This document shows positions 1-4,891 of a stretch of DNA of 6,818 nucleotides, in pieces (the stretch's first letter is position 1; every line of letters starts with the position of its first letter). The translations under genes were made by a program, and so were the position numbers. Below the pieces are notes generated by a model, which worked only from the letters and a program-made list of their open reading frames with translations, was not told the origin of the DNA and made no database searches. Source of the DNA: Mycobacterium sp. (lineage in GTDB: Bacteria > Actinomycetota > Actinomycetes > Mycobacteriales > Mycobacteriaceae); NCBI GenBank assembly GCA_023264755.1, contig JAHFVB010000228.1:1-6818 (forward strand), written 5' to 3'.

Positions 1-801
1 GCCTACCGGCAGGCCCGGGCGCGGCGGTCCACGCTGATCGCACTGCTGTCGACCGTCGTCTTCGCCGCCGTTCTGCTGTTCGCCGTCACCTCGTCGCCGG
101 GCTGGCCGCGCGTGCGCGATTCGTTCTTCAATCTGCGCATCGGCTGGGCCAGCCTGCCTGCGCTGCTGGACGGTTTGTGGCTCAACATCCGCGTGCTGGT
201 CGTGTGTCAGCTCCTGATCCTGATCTTCGGGCTCGGGTTGGCCGCATTACGGACCCTGCGCGGCCCGGTGTGGTTTCCGTTGCGGGCGTTGGCAACCGGC
301 TACGTCGACCTGTTCCGGGGGCTGCCGCTGCTGATCTGTCTCTACCTGGTCGGGTTCGGCCTGCCGGGGCTGCGACTTTCCGGGCTCCCGACGAACCCGG
401 TGTTGCTCGGCGGGCTGGCCCTGGTGTTGATCTACTCCGCCTACGTCGCCGAGGTCTTCCGGGCCGGCATCGAATCGGTGCACCCCTCGCAGCTGGCCGC
501 CGCCAAATCCCTTGGGCTCAACTATCGGCGCACCATGCGGCTGGTGGTGTTACCCCAGGCGACGCGTCGAGTCACCCCTGCATTGCTCAACGACTTCGTC
601 GCGTTGCAGAAGGACTGCGGGTTGATCTCGGTGCTCGGCGCCGTCGATGCCGTACGGGCGGCGCAGATTCAGGCCGCGACCACCTACAACTTCACGCCGT
701 ACGTGGTGGCCGGCCTGCTGTTCGTCGCGTTGGCGGTGCCGTCGGCCCGGCTTGCCGACTGGGCCGCCAGGCGGGTCGCGACGCGACAGGGTGCGTTGTG
801 A
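1..801 (+). CDS. Polar amino-acid ABC transporter permease (5' end outside window)
   Basis: Inner-membrane permease subunit of an amino-acid importer of the polar amino acid (HisM/GlnP-like) type; it would form the channel driven by the ATPase encoded next. The frame is open from base 1, and 266 residues are visible before TGA. A GTG at 112 is not the start, because the preceding 37 codons already encode a hydrophobic segment (about residues 10-31) and the SSPGW...SFFN stretch common in actinobacterial members. Several further membrane segments follow. The cytoplasmic EAA loop that docks on the ATPase is visible near residues 162-186 (QLAAAKSLGLNYRRTMRLVVLP). The gene overlaps the ATPase by four bases (GTGA), so the two are translationally coupled. 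The substrate cannot be read from the sequence, and no solute-binding protein lies in the window. The missing N-terminus may hold more. The family call is firm; the substrate is unknown. Confidence 0.9.
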   Translation, partial: AYRQARARRSTLIALLSTVVFAAVLLFAVTSSPGWPRVRDSFFNLRIGWASLPALLDGLWLNIRVLVVCQLLILIFGLGLAALRTLRGPVWFPLRALATGYVDLFRGLPLLICLYLVGFGLPGLRLSGLPTNPVLLGGLALVLIYSAYVAEVFRAGIESVHPSQLAAAKSLGLNYRRTMRLVVLPQATRRVTPALLNDFVALQKDCGLISVLGAVDAVRAAQIQAATTYNFTPYVVAGLLFVALAVPSARLADWAARRVATRQGAL

Positions 802-1622
802 CCCCGGAGGGCAGGAGCGAAGCGACCCGGGGAAAGGAACCGGAGGGCAGGAGCGAAGCGACCCGGGAAGAGCCTCCTGCCTTGGTCCCGGTGCTGTCGG
901 TGCGGGGGCTGGTCAAGGCCTATCACGACCGCCCCGTGCTGAACGGCATCGACCTCGAGGTCGCTGAACACCAGGTGGTCGTGCTGATCGGGGCCTCCGG
1001 ATCGGGGAAGTCGACTCTGCTGAAGTGTGTGGACCTGCTCGAGGACATCGACGACGGGCAGATTCTGCTGGACGGTCGCGACATCAGCGACCCGCGCATC
1101 GACGCCGATGCCGCGCGTCAGGCGATGGGCATGGTGTTCCAGTCGTACAACCTGTTTCCCCATCTGACCGCGCTGGCCAACGTGGCACTGGCGCCGCGGG
1201 TGGTGCACGGTGCGACGCGTCGCGAGGCTCAGGACCGCGGCCGCGAATTGCTCGACCGCGTCGGGCTTTCCGCACACGCCGGGGCCTACCCGGACAAGCT
1301 GTCCGGTGGTCAGCAACAACGGGTGGCCATCGCCCGGGCGTTGGCCTACGACCCGCGGCTGCTGCTGCTCGACGAGATCACCAGCGCGCTGGACCCGGAA
1401 CTGGTCGGCGAGGTGTTGGCCCTCGTCGGCGAACTGGCGACCTCCGGGCGAACCATCGTGATGGCGACCCACGAAATGTCGTTCGCCCGCGAGGTGGCCG
1501 ACAAGGTCTGCTTCCTCGATGGTGGGCAAATCGTCGAGTCGGGTTCGGCCGAGCAGGTTTTGACGGCCCCGCAGCACGACCGGACCCGCCAGTTCCTGCG
1601 CCGATTCACCGGTCGACGCTGA
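798..1622 (+). CDS. Amino-acid ABC transporter ATP-binding protein (GlnQ/HisP-like)
   Basis: Cytoplasmic ATPase that powers the importer whose permease is encoded just upstream. All nucleotide-binding motifs are present (numbering from GTG 798, 274 residues): Walker A GASGSGKS 65-72, Q-loop Gln115 in GMVFQ, signature LSGGQQQR 168-175, Walker B LLLLDE 188-193, D-loop SALD 196-199 and H-loop His225. The Walker B/D-loop junction reads LDEITSALD rather than the usual LDEPTSALD. GTG 798 gives a GTGA overlap with the permease stop, but the first 30 residues contain two copies of PEGRSEATR encoded by a DNA repeat and look unlike the family. GTG 891 (residue 32) would give 243 residues starting MLSVRGLVKAY, which matches the usual family length and N-terminus, although no good ribosome binding site precedes it. 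Function is certain, start is not. No membrane segments are seen. Confidence 0.92.
   Translation: MTPEGRSEATRGKEPEGRSEATREEPPALVPVLSVRGLVKAYHDRPVLNGIDLEVAEHQVVVLIGASGSGKSTLLKCVDLLEDIDDGQILLDGRDISDPRIDADAARQAMGMVFQSYNLFPHLTALANVALAPRVVHGATRREAQDRGRELLDRVGLSAHAGAYPDKLSGGQQQRVAIARALAYDPRLLLLDEITSALDPELVGEVLALVGELATSGRTIVMATHEMSFAREVADKVCFLDGGQIVESGSAEQVLTAPQHDRTRQFLRRFTGRR
804..867 (+). repeat. Two copies of a 28-bp repeat at the permease/ATPase junction
   Basis: An identical 28-base sequence lies at 804-831 and again at 840-867, separated by 8 bases (period 36). Its core is GGAGCGAAGCGACCCGGG. Because 36 is a multiple of three, both copies read PEGRSEATR in the ATPase frame. The position at a gene boundary, outside the conserved domain, looks like a short extragenic element absorbed into, or lying just before, the reading frame. 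I suspect it is dispersed elsewhere in the genome but cannot test this here. Confidence 0.85.
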
Positions 1623-1700
1623 TCCCCGAGTCGGGCCGCCGACGCGCGCCAGGATCGACGTGGATTCGGCCAAGAACGCGTTTGGTCTTCGTATCGGGGT

Positions 1701-1714
1701 GGTACTCGAGTCCC
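1701..1714. promoter_or_regulatory. Palindrome in the leader of the repeat-protein gene
   Basis: The 113-base gap 1623-1735 holds a 14-base near-palindrome, GGTACTCGAGTCCC, with a perfect ACTCGAGT core at 1704-1711. It lies 21 bases before the ATG at 1736 and could be an operator. A short GTCGG-GCCG-CCGAC hairpin at 1630-1643, just after the ATPase stop, could help end transporter transcription. No convincing -35/-10 pair was found. Both are weak signals of a kind common by chance in GC-rich DNA. Confidence 0.22.
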
Positions 1715-1735
1715 ATGCTAGGGAAGACTGAATTC

Positions 1736-2113
1736 ATGAAGCGATTCCTCGTTACGGGTGCCGCCGCGGCGGCCATTGCCACCGGCGCACTGGGTGCCGC
1801 GACCGTACCCGCGTTGGCCGATCCGGCGCCGCCACCCTGCGTCGACGCCCCCAACTGCGCGAACGCCGGGCCCGGCGGCGCACAGATCACCGTTCCTGGG
1901 GCCGGCGCGCAGGCCAACCCGGGTGGTGCGGGAGCTTTCGTCCCCGGGGCCGGAGCCCAAGCCGACAACGGCGGCGCGGGAGCGTTCGTCCCCGGCGCCG
2001 GGGCCACGGCAGGACCGGGTGGCGCCCAGGCCAACGTTCCCGGCGGTAGCGCCAGCGCGGGACCGGGCCACGCCAACTTCTGCGTCCCGAACTTCTGCGC
2101 CAACGCCGGCTAG
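1736..2113 (+). CDS. Small secreted Gly/Ala-rich protein with five 16-residue repeats and paired cysteines
   Basis: I do not recognise this 125-residue family. Residues 1-28 form a clear Sec signal peptide: MKR, an Ala-rich hydrophobic core, then VPALA|DP. The mature protein (about 97 residues) starts with a proline-rich stretch followed by five 16-residue units at residues 39-54, 55-70, 71-86, 87-102 and 103-118, and part of a sixth (NFCANAG). The consensus is G-A-x-A-x-A-x-P-G-G-A-x-A-x-V-P. The only four cysteines, 35, 41, 116 and 121, sit in matching contexts at the two ends (PNCANAG and NFCANAG), suggesting disulphides that close or cross-link the repeat stack. ATG 1736 is chosen because AGGGAAG ends 9 bases upstream and the signal peptide begins there; ATG 1715 is in frame but poorer. 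A structural or cell-surface role is a guess. PE_PGRS membership is ruled out by the missing PE domain and the different repeat. Confidence 0.78.
   Translation: MKRFLVTGAAAAAIATGALGAATVPALADPAPPPCVDAPNCANAGPGGAQITVPGAGAQANPGGAGAFVPGAGAQADNGGAGAFVPGAGATAGPGGAQANVPGGSASAGPGHANFCVPNFCANAG
1850..2089 (+). repeat. Five 48-bp units encoding the 16-residue repeats
   Basis: Units start at 1850, 1898, 1946, 1994 and 2042. Ala at unit positions 4, 6 and 11, Gly at 9 and Val-Pro at 15-16 are kept in all five. The two most similar units (1898-1945 and 1946-1993) differ at six codons synonymously and at only two by amino-acid change. The DNA copies are therefore old and the protein sequence appears to be under selection, rather than this being a fresh tandem duplication. 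Confidence 0.85.
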
Positions 2114-2141
2114 TTCGCTAGTCGGCCAACATCGACCGACC

Positions 2142-2170
2142 ACACCCCGACGGTGACCCCGCCGGGGTGT
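2142..2170 (+). terminator. Possible terminator after the repeat-protein gene
   Basis: A perfect 8-base inverted repeat, ACACCCCG (2142-2149) and CGGGGTGT (2163-2170), has a 13-base loop and begins 29 bases after the stop codon at 2111-2113. An alternative hairpin, ACCCC/GGGGT at 2156-2168, would compete. There is no T run, but mycobacterial hairpin terminators often lack one. Confidence 0.35.
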
Positions 2171-2202
2171 CGTCGCGCAGGCAGGTGGACCGGAGCGAAA
2201 GC

Positions 2203-2218
2203 CGGCGGGGCGCCGCCG
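2203..2218. other. GC hairpin between the repeat-protein gene and pepD
   Basis: CGGCGG (2203-2208) and CCGCCG (2213-2218) form a 6-base stem with a GGCG loop. It may reinforce the hairpin at 2142-2170 or belong to the pepD leader. Such stems arise often in DNA of this composition, so the function is uncertain. Confidence 0.22.
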
Positions 2219-2245
2219 CGGATGCGTGTCCTTCTTCGAAAGTCT

Positions 2246-2274
2246 TGGGCTGAATAGAACCAACTCTCAGCCCA
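2246..2274. repeat. Perfect 8-bp inverted repeat in the pepD leader
   Basis: TGGGCTGA (2246-2253) and TCAGCCCA (2267-2274) are exact reverse complements around a 13-base spacer, 70 bases before the pepD start. The dyad overlaps the first half of the CTCAG direct repeat at 2265-2283. It could be an operator or an RNA hairpin; the sequence alone does not decide. Confidence 0.5.
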
Positions 2275-2283
2275 TGCTCAGTC
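2265..2283 (+). promoter_or_regulatory. CTCAG direct repeat, MprA-box-like, upstream of pepD
   Basis: TCTCAGCC (2265-2272), a CAT spacer and GCTCAGTC (2276-2283) form two related 8-base units with an 11-base period, 19 bases in all. The M. tuberculosis regulator MprA is described as binding a 19-bp site made of two loosely conserved 8-bp direct repeats, and pepD is among the genes under MprA control there. The architecture fits. I cannot confirm the base preferences from memory, so this is a candidate site only. No convincing -35/-10 pair was identified nearby. Confidence 0.4.
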
Positions 2284-2343
2284 GACCCAGGCATCTTGGG
2301 ACTACGGCTTTGCTGATCCCTCGAAGAAAGACATCGCAAACAC

Positions 2344-3783
2344 ATGACGAACCATCCGCGATACCCGCTGCCTCAACCAGGCCAGGAATCCGGCGCCAAT
2401 CAGCCTGTCGGCCAACAGTACCCGGGCCGCCCCACGTCCGATGCACATCAGTCGCCCTACGACTGGCGCTATGCCGCCACGCAGCCCTTCCAACGGCAGC
2501 ACGCGTCCCACCAACACGTTCCGCCCTACACCTATGCGGCCCCGGCCGCCCCGCCCGCCCCGAATGCGGAGCCGCGGAGGCGATCCCGCGCCGGCGTCGT
2601 GACGCTCAGCGCGGCCGCCGCCGCCATCGTCATCGCCTCCGCGAGCGCCGGCGCGATGGTGCTGACCCGTCAACCGGATCAGTCCGCTCCCAACGTGGGA
2701 GCCAGCGCGCCCCAAGTGCCAGTTGGCCAGCCCGCGGCGAGCCTGCCCACCGGCTCGGTCGAACAGGTAGCCGCCAAGGTCATGCCCAGCGTGGTGAAGT
2801 TGGCGATCGACCTGGGCGGTCAGGGCGAGGAGGGCTCCGGCATCGTGCTCAGCAGCGACGGGCTGATCCTGACCAACAACCACGTGGTGGCCGCCGTAAC
2901 CAACGGTGCGGCCGCCCAGGCGGGCCCGCTCGGACAGGGTCCCGATGGCGAAGCAGGCCCCGACCAGCAGGAGGCGCCCAGCGGCCACAGCGGTCCCGCC
3001 GGCGGTCAAGCGCAGGCGACCGTGACGTTCTCCGACGGACGGACCGTGCCGTTCACCGTCGTCGGCACCGATCCGTCGAGCGACATCGCCGTCGTTCGGG
3101 CCCAAGGCGTTTCGGGCCTGACCCCCATCACCATCGGCACCTCGAAGAACGTCAAGGTCGGCGAATCGGTGGTAGCGATCGGCTCGCCGTTGGGCCTGCA
3201 GGGCACGGTGACCACGGGCATCGTCAGCGCGCTGGACCGGCCGGTCGCCACCGGCGGCGAGCAGGGTGACCAGGGCTCGGTGATGAGCGCGATCCAGACG
3301 GACGCGGCGATCAACCCTGGCAACTCCGGCGGCGCCCTGGTGAACATGAAGGGGGAACTGATCGGCGTGAACTCGGCGATCGCCTCGCTCGGTGGCAGCG
3401 GCGGCGGGAATTCGCCGGGAGCGCAAGCCGGGTCGATCGGTCTTGGCTTCGCGATCCCCGTCGATCAGGCCAAGCGCGTCTCCGACGAACTGATCTCCTC
3501 CGGTACCGCCACGCATGCCTCACTCGGTGTGCAACTGAGCAACAACCCGGCCGCCCACGGCGCAGCAATCGCCCAGGTGGTCGACGGGGGACCTGCGGCG
3601 GCCGCCGGCGTGCCGAGCGGAGTCGTGGTGACCAAGCTCGACAACCAGGTGATCGACGGCCCCGAAGCATTGGTCGCGTCGGTGCGGTCGAAGGCGCCCG
3701 GAGACACGGTGACGCTGACGTTCGAGGACGCCACGGGCAGCAGCCAGACCACCCAGGTCACGCTGGGCACCGCATCACAGTGA
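2344..3783 (+). CDS. pepD: PepD/HtrA-like membrane-anchored serine protease with PDZ domain
   Basis: Trypsin-like HtrA-family protease of the cell envelope, 479 residues, predicted to cleave or chaperone misfolded exported proteins under stress. Residues 1-80 are a cytoplasmic Gln/Pro/Tyr-rich region. One membrane segment spans about 83-107, followed by a linker and the protease domain (about 138-385). The catalytic triad is His180 (TNNHVV), Asp247 (SSDIAV) and Ser328 (GNSGG). A PDZ domain covers about 392-475. It resembles M. tuberculosis PepD (Rv0983) along its length, including the MTNHPRY start and SVEQVAAKV, from memory rather than alignment. ATG 2344 is the only plausible start: an in-frame TGA lies at 2314-2316 and only weak GAAGAAAG (2323-2330) serves as a ribosome site. 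About 39 Gly/Gln/Pro-rich residues (186-224) sit between His and Asp, longer than in PepD. The mprAB genes that precede pepD in M. tuberculosis are absent, so this may be a paralogue; the symbol is by similarity. Confidence 0.93.
   Translation: MTNHPRYPLPQPGQESGANQPVGQQYPGRPTSDAHQSPYDWRYAATQPFQRQHASHQHVPPYTYAAPAAPPAPNAEPRRRSRAGVVTLSAAAAAIVIASASAGAMVLTRQPDQSAPNVGASAPQVPVGQPAASLPTGSVEQVAAKVMPSVVKLAIDLGGQGEEGSGIVLSSDGLILTNNHVVAAVTNGAAAQAGPLGQGPDGEAGPDQQEAPSGHSGPAGGQAQATVTFSDGRTVPFTVVGTDPSSDIAVVRAQGVSGLTPITIGTSKNVKVGESVVAIGSPLGLQGTVTTGIVSALDRPVATGGEQGDQGSVMSAIQTDAAINPGNSGGALVNMKGELIGVNSAIASLGGSGGGNSPGAQAGSIGLGFAIPVDQAKRVSDELISSGTATHASLGVQLSNNPAAHGAAIAQVVDGGPAAAAGVPSGVVVTKLDNQVIDGPEALVASVRSKAPGDTVTLTFEDATGSSQTTQVTLGTASQ
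2899..3015 (+). other. Low-complexity insertion in the protease domain
   Basis: Residues 186-224 of the PepD-like protein are almost entirely Gly, Ala, Gln, Pro, Glu, Asp, Ser and His, and interrupt the fold between the catalytic His180 strand and the conserved ATVTFSDGR strand. As remembered, M. tuberculosis PepD has only a short proline-containing loop here (about a dozen residues). The stretch is in frame, leaves the triad intact and is probably a disordered surface loop near the active site. Confidence 0.6.
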
Positions 3784-3904
3784 GCGGCGCGACAGGAAAC
3801 GGCAGCGCCTCGCCAGGGATACGAACGGTGACGGTTGGCTAACTGGTCCGGCTCAGTCCGTCAGACAGCGCGCGCCCTGCGCCTCGATGTGTCAGCATTG
3901 ACCA
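3784..3904. other. Gap between pepD and the cutinase-like gene
   Basis: This 121-base gap shows no strong hairpin or promoter. It contains the octamer GCTCAGTC at 3851-3858, identical to the second unit of the direct repeat before pepD (2276-2283), but without a partner 11 bases away. An in-frame TGA at 3899-3901 fixes the upstream limit of the next gene. Confidence 0.5.
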
Positions 3905-4753
3905 GTGGGGCGAGTGGGAATTCTGACTTGGATCGGCGCCGCGACCGCGGCGACGTTGATGCAGAGTGCCCCCATGCCGACCGCACACGCGGAGGGCTGC
4001 CCCGACACCGAGGTGGTGTTTGCCCGGGGCACCACCGAGGAACCCGGCGTCGGCCCAACGGGTGATGACTTCGTGAATGCGTTGCGCACGCGAGTCGCCC
4101 CGAAGTCGGTCGGGGTGTACGGGGTCGACTACCCCGCCACCACGGCCTTTTCCACCGCAATCGACGGCATCAACGACGCGCGCACCCACATCCTCACCAC
4201 CGCGGCGAACTGTCCGAAGACCAAGATGGTGCTCGGCGGGTTCTCCCAGGGCGCCGCAGTCATCGGTTTCGTCACCGCCAGCGCCGTCCCCGACGGGGTG
4301 TCCGCCGCCGACGTACCCGCCCCGATGCCACCCGAGGTGGCCGATCACGTCGCGGCGGTGGCGCTGTTCGGAAAGCCGTCGACGCGTTTCATGCGTGCGA
4401 TCAACGATCCGCCGGTCACCATCGGGCCGCAGTACGTGGTCAAGACCATCGACCTGTGCGTCGACAACGATCTGGTGTGCGACCTTCACGGGAGCAGCTT
4501 CTCGGCGCACAACCAGTACGACGAACTCGGTCTGGTCGATCAGGGGGCCAGCTACGTCGCGAGCCAGCTCCAGGCGAGTTGGGCCGCAGATGCGCTGGCG
4601 ACCGACGCCCAAGCCGCCCCCTCGGCGTTGGCGGCCTCCTCCTCTGCCGCCGCCGGCGCGGCCCCCTCGCCACACCTTCCCCCTCAACCGTTGCCGGCGC
4701 CCGGTCCCCCGGCCACCGTCGCACCGCTCCCGCCGACGGGACCGCTCACCTAG
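3905..4753 (+). CDS. Secreted cutinase-like serine esterase (CULP/Cfp21 family)
   Basis: Exported alpha/beta-hydrolase of the cutinase family, expected to hydrolyse ester bonds in lipids; mycobacterial members act as esterases, lipases or phospholipases. It has 282 residues: a signal peptide 1-29 ending PTAHA|EG, the conserved VVFARGT at 37-43, the nucleophile Ser114 in GGFSQGAAV, acid Asp189 in CVDNDLVC and base His202 in SAHNQY. Cys32/Cys103 and Cys185/Cys192 match the two usual family disulphides. From about residue 226 the protein ends in an Ala/Pro-rich low-complexity tail that shorter relatives such as Cfp21 lack; it may be a cell-wall spacer. GTG 3905 is preferred because it includes Arg3 in the signal-peptide n-region and a TGA at 3899 blocks longer forms; GTG 3914 is a close alternative. 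It follows pepD by 121 bases, so it probably has its own promoter. The natural substrate is unknown. Confidence 0.93.
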   Translation: MGRVGILTWIGAATAATLMQSAPMPTAHAEGCPDTEVVFARGTTEEPGVGPTGDDFVNALRTRVAPKSVGVYGVDYPATTAFSTAIDGINDARTHILTTAANCPKTKMVLGGFSQGAAVIGFVTASAVPDGVSAADVPAPMPPEVADHVAAVALFGKPSTRFMRAINDPPVTIGPQYVVKTIDLCVDNDLVCDLHGSSFSAHNQYDELGLVDQGASYVASQLQASWAADALATDAQAAPSALAASSSAAAGAAPSPHLPPQPLPAPGPPATVAPLPPTGPLT

Positions 4754-4788
4754 CTCGCCCCGCGAGTCGGCTGGACCCTCCGCGTGCC

Positions 4789-4808
4789 GATCACTGCCCA
4801 CCGTGATC
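4789..4808 (+). terminator. Inverted repeat after the cutinase-like gene, possible terminator
   Basis: GATCAC (4789-4794) and GTGATC (4803-4808) are perfect inverted arms around an 8-base loop, 36 bases after the stop codon. No T run follows. A smaller CTCGC-CCC-GCGAG hairpin directly abuts the stop (4754-4766). The pair probably separates the esterase gene from the deoR-galT operon, although the 4789-4808 dyad could instead be an operator. Confidence 0.35.
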
Positions 4809-4863
4809 TAACATGTTCAAACAGATTCTCCCGAGAACTGCCGCTTCTCTCGCTTACTTCGGT

Positions 4864-4889
4864 CAGAATCGATCATATTCTGTTTGACA
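4864..4889 (+). promoter_or_regulatory. Candidate promoter/operator of the deoR-galT operon
   Basis: CAGAAT (4864-4869) and ATTCTG (4877-4882) form a 19-base dyad centred near GATC, in an AT-rich island within GC-rich DNA. TATTCT at 4876-4881 fits a mycobacterial -10 (TANNNT); the -35 region is poor. Overlapping it, TGTTTGACA at 4881-4889 is the exact reverse complement of TGTCAAACA, a form of the TGTCRAACA motif bound by the DeoR-family regulator SugR of Corynebacterium glutamicum. A repressor bound here would cover the likely transcription start, which suits autoregulation by the gene downstream. This is inferred from motif similarity. Confidence 0.45.
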
Positions 4890-4891
4890 TT

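Noticed and set aside
684..1673. Minus-strand open frame of 329 codons opposite the transporter genes
   Set aside because: It is antisense to a complete ABC ATPase; composition is Arg/Gly/His-rich with no domain or plausible start context.
1025..1735. Upstream extension of the repeat-protein frame to 1025
   Set aside because: It overlaps the ATPase in another frame; the real protein begins at ATG 1736 with a signal peptide.
1736..2113. PE_PGRS or elastin-like protein
   Set aside because: There is no N-terminal PE domain and the repeat is a 16-residue Val-Pro-ending unit rather than GGA-GGX or VPGXG arrays; a cleavable signal peptide is present instead.
2226..3269. Plus-strand frame starting MSFFESLG that enters pepD out of frame
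   Set aside because: Beyond the intergenic part it is Arg/Pro-rich shadow sequence of the protease, with no ribosome site.
2302..3516. Minus-strand open frame of 404 codons opposite pepD
   Set aside because: It is fully opposed to the protease with its intact catalytic triad; an artefact of GC-rich third positions.
3839..4801. Minus-strand open frame of 320 codons opposite the cutinase-like gene
   Set aside because: The plus-strand gene has signal peptide, triad and disulphide cysteines; the antisense product is Arg/Gly-rich without features.
4884..4889. TTGACA as a -35 box for deoR
   Set aside because: At 16-19 bases downstream the sequence is within the GC-rich tandem repeats with no TANNNT -10; the hexamer is better explained as part of TGTTTGACA.
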